Source: Gammaproteobacteria bacterium UBA7803 (GTDB lineage Bacteria; Pseudomonadota; Gammaproteobacteria; Pseudomonadales; Azotimanducaceae). Taken from it: 64,000 bases of DNA. The stretch covers positions 19,417 through 83,416 of the forward strand of contig DLCH01000016.1 in NCBI GenBank assembly GCA_002480525.1, in the 5' to 3' direction. Below are positions 7,620 to 15,757 of the stretch, piece after piece. A program made the position numbers and the translations under genes. The notes under the pieces were generated by a model that was given only the letters and a program-made list of their open reading frames with translations, was not told the origin of the DNA and made no database searches. Position 1 is the first letter of the stretch; the number at the start of each line of letters is the position of its first letter.

Positions 7620-8312
7620 TCAGGGCAGGTCGGCGAGAAACCGGTTCATGCGCGGCGCGTAGTAGTTCTCGTAGTCGAGGGAGAACGCCACGCTGCGGGC
7701 CCGGCCGAGCACGTACTCCCGGGGAACGAAGCCGATCATGCGGGAGTCCCGGCTGCGATCCCGGTTGTCGCCGAGCATCAGGTACTGGCCCTCGGGGACC
7801 ACCACGGTGCGGAACGAGCCGGCGAAGGTGGCGGCCTGATCCTCCCGGACCATCACCACGCGCTCGCTGCCGAGCAGGGATTCACGGTACAGCACGAAGC
7901 CCTCGGGGACGGCGATGGGCACCCGGGTGTCTGCCACGGGGGCATAGCGGGCGCTGACGCCGTTGACGGTCAGGTGGTTGCGGTGCATGGAGACCCGGTC
8001 GCCGGGCACGGCGATCACCCGCTTGACCATCAGGCGGCCGTCCTCGGGTGAGGTGAAGGTCACCACGTCGCCGCGGTGCGGCGCGTTCCAGGATGCCAGG
8101 CGCAGGTGGGTGAACGGCACCCGCAGCCCGTAGGCGAGCTTGTCGACGACGATCCGGTCGCCCACCAGAATGGACGGCTCCATCGAGCCGCTCGGCACGT
8201 GGTTCCAGTCCGCGACCGCCGAGCGGAACACCAGCATCACCGCCACGAAGGCGACGAAGCCGCGCCATTCCCGCCACAGGCGCAGCGCGCGGGACGGTTC
8301 GTTCACGTTCAT
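7620..8312 (-). CDS. lepB: Signal peptidase I
   Basis: 230 residues with one N-terminal membrane helix (about 18-34) and the S26 signature boxes. These are PSGSMEPS with nucleophile Ser43, VKRVIAVPGD with general-base Lys97, and GDNRDRSRDSR near the end. It removes signal peptides from secreted proteins at the outer face of the inner membrane. It is shorter than E. coli LepB (324 residues, two membrane helices), so it resembles compact type-I peptidases; a second, longer paralogue elsewhere in the genome is possible. The ATG at 8312 overlaps the stop of the upstream DUF1244 gene by 4 nt (ATGA), implying translational coupling. Confidence 0.92.
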   Translation of the reverse strand: MNVNEPSRALRLWREWRGFVAFVAVMLVFRSAVADWNHVPSGSMEPSILVGDRIVVDKLAYGLRVPFTHLRLASWNAPHRGDVVTFTSPEDGRLMVKRVIAVPGDRVSMHRNHLTVNGVSARYAPVADTRVPIAVPEGFVLYRESLLGSERVVMVREDQAATFAGSFRTVVVPEGQYLMLGDNRDRSRDSRMIGFVPREYVLGRARSVAFSLDYENYYAPRMNRFLADLP

Positions 8313-8623
8313 TCGCCGCCGGGCTGACTGCGCTGGAACTGCTGCAGCGCCTCGGCGCTGGCCTCCTGCTGGTAACGCGCCTTCCACTGGTCGTACGGCA
8401 TGCCGTACACCCGTTCCCGGGCCGCCTCGTAGTCGACGTCCCGCCCGGCTTCGCCGGCGGCGGCCACGTACCACTTCGACAGGCAGTTGCGGCAGAACCC
8501 GGCCAGGTTCATCAGGTCGATGTTCTGCACGTCCTTGCGCTCGTCGAGGTGCTCGAGCAGCCGGCGGAACACGGCGGCCTCGATCCGCGTCCGTTCCGCG
8601 TCGTCCAGGTCTCGTGGATGCAT
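8309..8623 (-). CDS. DUF1244 family small protein
   Basis: 104 residues starting at ATG 8623 with a GAGGAG ribosome site 8 nt upstream. The central segment (DLMNLAGFCRNCLSKWYVAA) with its conserved CxxC, and the helical YGMPYDQWKARYQ that follows, are typical of DUF1244, a soluble family of alpha- and gammaproteobacteria with unknown function. It is the first gene of a two-gene unit with lepB. The coupling to signal peptidase is visible but does not prove a shared role. Confidence 0.85.
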   Translation of the reverse strand: MHPRDLDDAERTRIEAAVFRRLLEHLDERKDVQNIDLMNLAGFCRNCLSKWYVAAAGEAGRDVDYEAARERVYGMPYDQWKARYQQEASAEALQQFQRSQPGGE

Positions 8624-8752
8624 GGCCAATACTCCTCGCCACTTCTTGCAGGCTTGCGCGGATGATATCACGCCCCCCGGGCCGGCCGGCTGTGCTTCAA
8701 TGCCCCGGGCGCGGATGCCCGCGGACAACCGCAGACGGCTGGGAGAACGACC

Positions 8753-9544
8753 TTGGAACTGCTGCTCGACCCCCAGATCTGGATCGCCTTCGCCACCCTG
8801 GCGGCGCTCGAGATCGTGCTCGGCATCGACAACATCATCTTCATCTCGATCCTCACCGGCCGGCTGCCGGCGGAGCAGCGCGCCCGGGCCCGGTTTCTCG
8901 GGCTCGGCCTCGCCATGCTGATGCGGCTGGTGCTGCTGTTCTCGCTGGCCTGGATCATGCGGCTGACGGCTGACCTGTTCACCGTGCTGGAGATGGGCAT
9001 CAGCGGCCGCGATCTGATCCTGCTCGGCGGCGGCGCGTTCCTCATCGCCAAGGCCACCCGGGAAATCCACAACAGCCTGGAGGGGGAGAGCCACGGTCAC
9101 GGCGCGGCCGCCACGGCCACCATGGGCGCGGTGCTGGCGCAGATCGCCGTGGTGGACGTGGTGTTCTCGCTCGACTCCGTCATCACCGCGGTGGGCATGG
9201 TGGACGAGATCGAGGTGATGGTGGCGGCGGTGGTGGTCGCCGTGCTGATCATGATGGTGGCGGCGGGTCCGATCTCCCGGTTCGTCGAGGACCACCCGAC
9301 GGTGAAGATGCTGGCCCTGTCGTTCCTGATCCTGGTGGGGTTCACCCTGGTCGGCGAGGGCATCGACTTCCATACCCCCAAGGGCTACATCTACACGGCG
9401 ATGGCGTTCTCGTTCGGCGTGGAGATGCTCAACATCCGCGCCAAGAAGGCGCGCCGCGGCCACGTGCGCCTGCGTAAGGCCCAGTTCGCCGATCTGGTGG
9501 CCGGCTCCACCGACTCGCGGACCTCGGCCGGCGGCGCGTCCTGA
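8753..9544 (+). CDS. TerC-family integral membrane protein
   Basis: 263 residues with about seven membrane helices. The hallmark motifs are LEIVLGIDNIIFISIL near the N-terminus and VDVVFSLDSVITAVGMVDE in the middle, whose acidic residues within membrane helices are implicated in metal ion movement. TerC relatives are linked to tellurite resistance, manganese export and metalation of secreted proteins. The start is TTG 8753, with GGGAG 8 nt upstream; no ATG precedes the first motif. The PP2C phosphatase follows after 4 nt, so the two form an operon. Confidence 0.88.
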   Translation: MELLLDPQIWIAFATLAALEIVLGIDNIIFISILTGRLPAEQRARARFLGLGLAMLMRLVLLFSLAWIMRLTADLFTVLEMGISGRDLILLGGGAFLIAKATREIHNSLEGESHGHGAAATATMGAVLAQIAVVDVVFSLDSVITAVGMVDEIEVMVAAVVVAVLIMMVAAGPISRFVEDHPTVKMLALSFLILVGFTLVGEGIDFHTPKGYIYTAMAFSFGVEMLNIRAKKARRGHVRLRKAQFADLVAGSTDSRTSAGGAS

Positions 9545-9548
9545 CGCC

Positions 9549-10253
9549 ATGCGCCTGTTCGGGCTGACCGACCCCGGCCGGCTGCGCCGCCGCAACGAGG
9601 ACGCCGTGGCGGTCGATGGCGAGTTCGGGCTGGCGGCGCTGGCCGACGGCATGGGCGGCCTGCCGGACGGCGATCTGGCCAGCCGGGAAGCCGTCGAGAC
9701 GGCGCTCGCGTGGCTGCGGGCCATGGACGACGGCGGGCACGACGCCCTGGCCCGGGCGGTGCTGGCGGCCAATGCCCGGGTGCAGGCCCTGGCCCAGGCG
9801 CGTGGCGCCACCATGGGCACCACCCTGGAACTGCTGGCCCTGGACGGCGACGGCCGCTGCCGGCTGGCCCACGTCGGCGATTCCCGCGCCTACCTGTGGC
9901 GCGATGGGGCCTTGAGTCGGCTCACCCGGGACGACAGCCTGGTGCAGGAACTGGTGGACCGGGGGGCCCTGACCGCCCGCGAGGCGGCCCGGTCGGCCCA
10001 GCGCAACGTGATCACCCGGGCGGTGGGCCTGGAGGCCGAGCTGGAGCCCGCCCTGCTGCGGGTGACCCTCGCGCCGGACGATCTGCTGCTGCTGTGCAGC
10101 GACGGGGTGTGGGACATGCTCGACGACGCCGACATCGCCACCCACCTGGCCGGCGCCGGCGCCGATCTGGCGCGCTGCGCCGCCGGGCTGGTGGCCGCCG
10201 CCAACGCCGCCGGCGGCGCGGACAACATCGCCGTGGTGCTCGCCCGCCGCTGA
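9549..10253 (+). CDS. PP2C-family Ser/Thr protein phosphatase (Stp1-like)
   Basis: 234 residues covering a complete minimal PP2C domain. Visible motifs are RRRNEDAV (motif 1 Asp/Glu metal site), LADGMGG, ATMGTTLELL, AHVGDSRAYLWRDG, LLCSDGVWDML and GGADNIAVVL. The metal-binding aspartates are all present, so it should be active. Such enzymes reverse Hanks-type kinase phosphorylation. The only Hanks-type kinase domain in the window is the giant protein at 19211-25657, which is a candidate partner by inference only. It lies 4 nt after terC in the same operon. Confidence 0.92.
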   Translation: MRLFGLTDPGRLRRRNEDAVAVDGEFGLAALADGMGGLPDGDLASREAVETALAWLRAMDDGGHDALARAVLAANARVQALAQARGATMGTTLELLALDGDGRCRLAHVGDSRAYLWRDGALSRLTRDDSLVQELVDRGALTAREAARSAQRNVITRAVGLEAELEPALLRVTLAPDDLLLLCSDGVWDMLDDADIATHLAGAGADLARCAAGLVAAANAAGGADNIAVVLARR

Positions 10254-10387
10254 CGCGCCAGCGGCAGGCCGGCTGTTTCCTGCCCCCGTGGGAGCCTGTT
10301 TCTGCAGGCGATCGAATCAGAAGCCGGCGTGGCGGCGTTCTTGCGAAGACGGTCCCCGCCGCGGCGAAACCGCGCCCCGGGACGCTC

Positions 10388-11305
10388 TCAGGAGCGCTGC
10401 TCCTCGATGCTGGCCCCCACGTGCCGCCGGCCGCGCCGTTCCGCCAGCTCCACCTGGCGGCGCCGCTCCCGGAAGGCGGCAAGCTGCTCCGGGGTGTGCT
10501 CGTCGATGCAGTGCGGGCAGCTCACCCCGACCCGGTAGTCCGGCGAGTCGAGATCATCGGCCGACAGCGGCCGCCGGCAGGCGAAGCACTGCTCGTAGGA
10601 GCCCTCGGCGAGGTCGGCGTCCACCGACACCCGCTGGTCGAACACGAAGCACTCGCCCTGCCAGCGGTTGTCCCCGGGCGCCACCTGCTCCAGATAGCTG
10701 ATGATGCCGCCGTCGAGCTGATAGACGGCCTCGAAGCCCTGGTCGAGAAACCACGACGACGCCTTCTCGCAGCGGATGCCGCCGGTGCAGAACATGGCGA
10801 TGCGCGGATGCTCGGCCGGGTCGACGTTGGCCCGCACCCAGTCCGGCAGCTCGCGGAACGACCGGGTCCCCGGGTCCACGGCGCCGGGAAACGTGCCGAT
10901 CTCGATCTCGTAGCCGTTGCGGGTGTCGATGACCAGCACGTCGGGGTCTTCCAGCAGGGCGTTCCAGCGCGCCGGATCGACGTGCTCGCCGGTGCGCCGG
11001 GCCGGGTCGACGCCGGGCTGGTCGAGGCGGACGATCTCGGGCTTGATGCGGACCTTGAGGCGGTGGAACACCGGGTTGCCCGGCGCCGCCGCGGAAAACC
11101 GGAAGCGCATGCCGGCGAACGGCGGGCGCGCGGTGAGCTGATCGCGGAACGCCTCGAGCGGCGCCCGCTCGCCCGCCAGCGTGGCGTTGATGCCTTCCTC
11201 CGCCAGCAGGATCGTGCCCTTGATGCCGAGATCCATGGCGGCCGACTCCAGCTCGTCGCGCAGGGCCTCGAGGCCGTCGAGGCGGACGAACCGGTAGAAC
11301 GTCAT
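10388..11305 (-). CDS. trhO: tRNA uridine(34) 5-hydroxylase / oxygen-dependent rhodanese-family protein TrhO (YceA)
   Basis: 305 residues from ATG 11305. An N-terminal acylphosphatase-like domain (KGTILLAEEGINATLAGERA) precedes a rhodanese domain with the active loop FCTGGIRCEKAS (Cys173). A C-terminal Cys-rich part follows (CFACRRPL and CPHC). TrhO makes 5-hydroxyuridine at the wobble base of certain tRNAs using oxygen. An alternative start, GTG 11317, overlaps the bolA stop by 4 nt (GTGA) and has GGGAG 8 nt upstream; it would add VSDV. Both starts are plausible. The gene is the last of a minus-strand group tesA-bolA-trhO. Confidence 0.92.
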   Translation of the reverse strand: MTFYRFVRLDGLEALRDELESAAMDLGIKGTILLAEEGINATLAGERAPLEAFRDQLTARPPFAGMRFRFSAAAPGNPVFHRLKVRIKPEIVRLDQPGVDPARRTGEHVDPARWNALLEDPDVLVIDTRNGYEIEIGTFPGAVDPGTRSFRELPDWVRANVDPAEHPRIAMFCTGGIRCEKASSWFLDQGFEAVYQLDGGIISYLEQVAPGDNRWQGECFVFDQRVSVDADLAEGSYEQCFACRRPLSADDLDSPDYRVGVSCPHCIDEHTPEQLAAFRERRRQVELAERRGRRHVGASIEEQRS

Positions 11306-11313
11306 GACGTCGC

Positions 11314-11640
11314 TCACCCGCCCGACTCCCGCGCCTTGCCGCCGAGGCAGGGCGGCGACAGCGGCGCCTCGCCGAAGCGGCGCCGCCACTCCTGTGGCGT
11401 GTAGGTATGGATGGCCAGGGCGTGCACCGGCCCGTCGAGCTCGGCGGCGAGGGCCTGATTGACCATCCGGTGCCGGGCCAGCAGACGCTCGCCGGCGAAG
11501 GCCTCGCTCACCAGCACCACCTTGAAGTGGGTCTCGGAGCCGGCCGGCACGTTGTGGCCGCCGCTCTCGTTGATCACCTCCAGGTGGTCGAGCTCGAAGC
11601 GCTCCGCCAGCCGGGTCTCGATGGTGTCCTGTACGGTCAT
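11314..11640 (-). CDS. bolA: BolA-family protein
   Basis: 108 residues. The BolA fold is clear from LEVINESGGHNVPAGSETHF, the KVVLVSEAFAGERLLARHRM helix region, and VHALAIHTYTPQEW. BolA proteins pair with monothiol glutaredoxins to handle iron-sulphur clusters, and in E. coli BolA also acts on cell shape and transcription. Its stop overlaps the possible GTG start of trhO by 4 nt, so the two are co-translated. Which BolA subtype it is cannot be decided by eye. Confidence 0.9.
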   Translation of the reverse strand: MTVQDTIETRLAERFELDHLEVINESGGHNVPAGSETHFKVVLVSEAFAGERLLARHRMVNQALAAELDGPVHALAIHTYTPQEWRRRFGEAPLSPPCLGGKARESGG

Positions 11641-11652
11641 GGTGTCGTCGTC

Positions 11653-12405
11653 TCAGCGGGTGGTCGCGGCGCCCGCGGCGTGCCCGGCGGCGGGCCCGTC
11701 GACGCTCGCCGTCTGCAGGTCGAGCAGCGGCGCCAGATGGGGCCACACGGTATCCAGCAGCATCACCTGGGCTTCCGCCTTCGGATGGATGCCGTCGTCC
11801 TGCATCAGCCCGGGCTCCAGCGCCACCCGCTCGAGGATGAACGGCACCAGCGCCACGTCCTCGGCGCTGGCGATCTCCTGGTACGCCTCGGCGAACGCCC
11901 GGGTGTAGCGGGGGCCGTAGTTGGGGGGAATCTGCATGCCGACCAGCAGCGGGACCGCGCCGGCGTCCCGGGTGAGCCGAACCATGCGGGTCAGGTTGTC
12001 CCGCATGCGCGGCACCGGATAGCCGCGCAGGCCGTCGTTGCCGCCGAGTTCCAGGATCACCACCTCGGGGGCGTGCTCCGCCAGCGCATCCGGCAGCCGG
12101 GCGAGGCCGCCGCCGGTGGTCTCGCCGCTCACGCTGGCGTTGACGACCTGCCAGCGGCCGCCGCGCTCGTGCAGCCGGTCGCGCAGCTGCTCCACCCAGC
12201 CCTGCTCGCGTTGAATGCCGTATGCGGCGCTGATACTGTCGCCGAACACGAGGATCGTCGCCCCATCGTCCGGGCCGGCGGGGTTCGGCGAGTCCGTGCG
12301 CGCCAGGGTTTCCGGCGCCGCGCCTGCCAGAATCGACACCACTGCCAGCATCGTGGCGGCCAGCGCTGCCCGAGGCGACTCGGGCGACGTGCACGCGGCT
12401 GTCAC
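11653..12405 (-). CDS. tesA: Multifunctional acyl-CoA thioesterase / arylesterase TesA (SGNH hydrolase)
   Basis: SGNH-family hydrolase. Block I is ILVFGDSISAAYGI with the nucleophile Ser, block III is LELGGNDGLRGYP, and block V is DGIHPKAEAQ with the catalytic Asp and His. TesA is a periplasmic thioesterase, protease I and lysophospholipase. From GTG 12405 the product is 250 residues with a signal peptide ending near PETLA. ATG 12351 would remove the positively charged n-region. An even longer frame would reach ATG 12465, on top of the ybbA start, and is unlikely. The divergent tesA / ybbA-ybbP arrangement is the same as in E. coli and supports the call. Confidence 0.92.
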   Translation of the reverse strand: MTAACTSPESPRAALAATMLAVVSILAGAAPETLARTDSPNPAGPDDGATILVFGDSISAAYGIQREQGWVEQLRDRLHERGGRWQVVNASVSGETTGGGLARLPDALAEHAPEVVILELGGNDGLRGYPVPRMRDNLTRMVRLTRDAGAVPLLVGMQIPPNYGPRYTRAFAEAYQEIASAEDVALVPFILERVALEPGLMQDDGIHPKAEAQVMLLDTVWPHLAPLLDLQTASVDGPAAGHAAGAATTR

Positions 12406-12463
12406 GCCGCTGTCACGACAATCCCGCGTGTGACGTCGCAGGCAACGCCGGAACCAGACAAGC

Positions 12464-13135
12464 ATGAGCGAACCGGTCATTCGAGTTCGGGGTGTGAACA
12501 AGGTGGTACCCACTGCTGAAGGGCAGCTCACCATCTTGGAGGGCATAGACCTCGAAATCAACGCGGGGGAGACCGTGGCCGTGGTGGGGGCCTCGGGCTC
12601 CGGCAAGACCACCCTGCTCGGCATCCTGGCCGGGCTGGACCTGCCCAGCAGCGGCACGGTCACCCTGGTCGGGCAGGATATCACCCGCCTCGACGAGGAA
12701 GCCCGGGCGCGCCTGCGCGGCGAACACGTCGGCTTCGTATTCCAGACCTTCCAGCTCCTGGCGAGCCTGACGGCCCTGGAGAACGTCATGCTGCCGGCGG
12801 AGCTGCACCACGAGGCGGACGCCGGCGACCAGGCCCGGGCGCTGCTGGAGAAGGTCGGCCTCGGCCGGCGCATGGGGCACTACCCGCGCCAGCTCTCCGG
12901 CGGCGAGCAGCAGCGCGTGGCCATCGCCCGGGCGTTCGCCTCCCGCCCCCACGTGCTGTTCGCCGACGAGCCCACCGGCAACCTCGACACCACCACCGGG
13001 GCGCGCATCATCGACCTGCTGTTCGAGCTGAATGAGGAGTACGCCACCACCCTGGTGCTGGTGACCCACGACGAGCGTCTCGCCGCCCGCTGCCAGCGGG
13101 TGATCGAGATCGACGCCGGCAGGATCCGCGGATGA
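12464..13135 (+). CDS. ybbA: ABC transporter ATP-binding protein YbbA
   Basis: 223 residues with Walker A GASGSGKTT, Q-loop FQTFQLL, signature LSGGEQQR, Walker B VLFADEP and the switch His in VTHDE. It belongs to the LolD/MacB-like group that works with FtsX-type permeases. Such transporters act on the cell envelope rather than as classical pumps; the YbbA-YbbP substrate is unproven. Its stop overlaps the ybbP start (ATGA, 4 nt). It is divergent from tesA, with the two starts separated by only about 58 nt. Confidence 0.93.
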   Translation: MSEPVIRVRGVNKVVPTAEGQLTILEGIDLEINAGETVAVVGASGSGKTTLLGILAGLDLPSSGTVTLVGQDITRLDEEARARLRGEHVGFVFQTFQLLASLTALENVMLPAELHHEADAGDQARALLEKVGLGRRMGHYPRQLSGGEQQRVAIARAFASRPHVLFADEPTGNLDTTTGARIIDLLFELNEEYATTLVLVTHDERLAARCQRVIEIDAGRIRG

Positions 13136-15633
13136 GGCTCGGGCTCATTCTGCGCCTCGCCTGGCGGGACTGGCGCAGCGGCGAGCTGGGCCTGCTGCTG
13201 GCGGCGCTGCTGGTGGCCGTCGGCAGCGTCACGGCGGTGAGCCTGCTGGTCGACCGGCTGCAGCAGGCGCTGATCTCCGAATCCGCCGAGTTCCTCGCGG
13301 CAGACCGCTACATCGGCTCCGGCCGGGAGATTCCGGACGAATTCCGCCAGGCCGCCCGGGATCTCGGCCTCGACGTCGCCGATACCCTGTCGTTCCCGTC
13401 GATGGTGTTCGCCAGCGACGAGCGCAACCAGCTCGCCTCGGTGAAGGCGGTGTCGCCGGGCTATCCGCTGCGCGGCACGCTGATCGTGGCCGACGCGCCG
13501 TTCGGCCGGGGCAGGCCCACCGGCGCGCTGCCGGAGCCCGGCGAAGTGTGGCTGGATTCGCGCCTGTTCCCCGCCCTCGACGTGTCCCTCGGCGACACGG
13601 TGGAGGTGGGGCTCGCCGAGCTGCGCGTGGCCGGCGTGCTGATCAGCGAGCCGGACCGGGGCGGCAGCGCCTTCGACTTCGGTCCGCGGGTGCTCATGCG
13701 GCTGGCGGACGTGCCGGCCACCGAGGTGGTGCAGCCGGGCAGCCGGCTGTCCTACCGGCTGCTGCTGCGGGGCGACGACGACACCCTCGAGACGCTGCGC
13801 GAATCCCTCACCCTGGAACCCAACTTCGTCTGGCGGGGCATCCGCGACAGCAGCCAGTCGATCGGCGCCGCCCTGGAACGGGCCGAGAGCTTCCTGCTGC
13901 TCGGCGGCCTGCTCGGCGTGCTGCTGGCCGGCGTCGCCGTGGCGCTGTCCGCGCACCGCTACGCCCACCGGCACTACGACCACGTCGCCATTCTCAAGAC
14001 CCTGGGCGCGACCCCGAACCAGGTGCTGCGCGCGTTCCTGATCCTGCTCAGTGTGGTGGGGGCCGTGGCCGTGGCCCTGGGGCTGGCGCTTGGCTCCGCG
14101 CTGCACGTCGGCATCGTCGCCGTGCTCGCCGAGATCGTGCCGGTGTCGCTGCCGATGCCGTCGGCGCGGCCGTTCCTGCTGGGCGCCGCGACGGGCTTCA
14201 TCTGCGCCCTGGCCTTCGCCCTGCCGCCGCTGCTGCACCTGCACCGCATCTCGCCGATGCGGGTCATCCGCCGGGACCTGGGGGGCGCGCCGCCGTCCCA
14301 GATCCTCAGCTACGCCGCCGCCGCCGCCGGCAGCCTCGGGCTGCTGCTGTGGTACAGCAACAGCCTGTGGCTGACCCTGTGGACCCTGGCCGGCAGCGGC
14401 GCCGTGCTGCTGGCCTTCGCCGCCATGGCGCTGCTGCTGCTGCGGGGCGGCCGCGTGCTGGGCATGCAGGCCGGCAGCGGCTGGCGCCTCGCCCTGGCCG
14501 GCCTGCAGCGCCGGCGGCGCGAGAACGTCGCCCAGATCCTGATCTTCGGGCTGGCGATCATGCTGCTGCTGATCCTGCTGCTGCTGCGGACCTCGCTGCT
14601 GGACGAATGGCAGAACCAGGTCCCCGAGGACGCGCCGAACCACTTTCTCATCAACGTCACCCCGGACCAGGTCGACGAGGTGGAGGCCCTGCTGGGCGAG
14701 GTGACGCAACGCATGGGCGAGCTTTACCCCATGGTCCGCGGGCGCATCCTGGCGGTGAACGGGGTCGATGCCGACACCCTGGAGTCGCAGCGCCGGGGCC
14801 GCGGCGTCGACGACGGCGACGGGCCGCGGCTGTCCTCGGAGCGCAATCTCACCTGGATGGACGCGCTGCCGCCGGACAACCGCCTGGTGGCCGGGGCCTG
14901 GTGGGCGGAGGACGATCCGGGCACCTGGGTGTCGCTGGAGGCCGAATATGCCGAGGAGCGGGGCCTGGGCGTGGGCGACGTCGTGCGCTTCGACATCGCC
15001 GGGCGTCAGGTCGAGGCCGAGGTGGCCAACCTGCGCCGGGTGAACTGGGAGAGCATGCGGCCGAACTTCTTCATCATCTTCTCGCCCGGCGTGCTGGAGG
15101 ACTATCCGGCCACCTACATGACCAGCTTCCATCTCGACCGGGACCAGAAGCCTTTCCTCAACCGGCTGCTGTCCCGCTTTCCCACCATCACCGTGCTGGA
15201 GGTGGACGCGGTGATCCGCCAGGTGCAGAGCATCATCGCCCGGGTCACCCAGGCGGTGGAGCTGGTGCTGGCGCTGGTGATCGCCGCGGGCTGTCTGGTG
15301 CTGATCGCCAGCATCCAGGCCAGCCGCGACGCCCGCATGCACGAGCACGCCCTGATCCGCACCCTGGGCGGCACCCGCCGGCTGATCGCCGGTTCCCTGG
15401 CCGCCGAGTTCGCCCTGCTGGGGCTGTTTGCGGGCATCGTCGCCGTGGTCGGCGCCGAGGTGACGGTGGCGGTGCTGCAGAGCCAGGTGTTCGAGCTGAG
15501 CATGGCGCCCCACCCCTGGCTGTGGGTCGCCGGGCCCCTGGTCGGCGCGCTGCTGATCCTCACCGTGGGCCTGCTCGGCACCCGGCGGCTGGTGTCCACG
15601 CCGCCGATGCTGGTCCTGCGCGGCCTGAACTGA
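13132..15633 (+). CDS. ybbP: ABC transporter permease YbbP (FtsX-like, large)
   Basis: 833 residues with about ten membrane helices. One is near residues 15-40, a first FtsX-type core of three lies around 250-400 (LLGGLLGVLLAGVAVALSAH onward), a middle set around 400-490, and a second FtsX core in the last 150 residues (VELVLALVIAAGCLVLIASI). Large periplasmic loops lie between them. Paired with YbbA, it matches the YbbAP transporter, whose divergent partner TesA is conserved. A role in handling lipids or envelope stress is inferred from that synteny. A GC hairpin with a small bulge near 15659-15681 may end the operon. Confidence 0.92.
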   Translation: MRLGLILRLAWRDWRSGELGLLLAALLVAVGSVTAVSLLVDRLQQALISESAEFLAADRYIGSGREIPDEFRQAARDLGLDVADTLSFPSMVFASDERNQLASVKAVSPGYPLRGTLIVADAPFGRGRPTGALPEPGEVWLDSRLFPALDVSLGDTVEVGLAELRVAGVLISEPDRGGSAFDFGPRVLMRLADVPATEVVQPGSRLSYRLLLRGDDDTLETLRESLTLEPNFVWRGIRDSSQSIGAALERAESFLLLGGLLGVLLAGVAVALSAHRYAHRHYDHVAILKTLGATPNQVLRAFLILLSVVGAVAVALGLALGSALHVGIVAVLAEIVPVSLPMPSARPFLLGAATGFICALAFALPPLLHLHRISPMRVIRRDLGGAPPSQILSYAAAAAGSLGLLLWYSNSLWLTLWTLAGSGAVLLAFAAMALLLLRGGRVLGMQAGSGWRLALAGLQRRRRENVAQILIFGLAIMLLLILLLLRTSLLDEWQNQVPEDAPNHFLINVTPDQVDEVEALLGEVTQRMGELYPMVRGRILAVNGVDADTLESQRRGRGVDDGDGPRLSSERNLTWMDALPPDNRLVAGAWWAEDDPGTWVSLEAEYAEERGLGVGDVVRFDIAGRQVEAEVANLRRVNWESMRPNFFIIFSPGVLEDYPATYMTSFHLDRDQKPFLNRLLSRFPTITVLEVDAVIRQVQSIIARVTQAVELVLALVIAAGCLVLIASIQASRDARMHEHALIRTLGGTRRLIAGSLAAEFALLGLFAGIVAVVGAEVTVAVLQSQVFELSMAPHPWLWVAGPLVGALLILTVGLLGTRRLVSTPPMLVLRGLN

Positions 15634-15757
15634 TCCTCCGGCCCGCCAATCGGTGATCGGGGACCCGTTTCCGGGCCCCGGTCCGTTGCGTATCGGCCAG
15701 CCTCTACTACTGTTAACTGACTGACTCAGGTTCCTGTGAGGCGGGACTCTTCGACCC

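Noticed and set aside
12406..12465. Longer tesA start at ATG 12465
   Set aside because: It would overlap the start of divergent ybbA and place an Arg-rich segment before the signal peptide.
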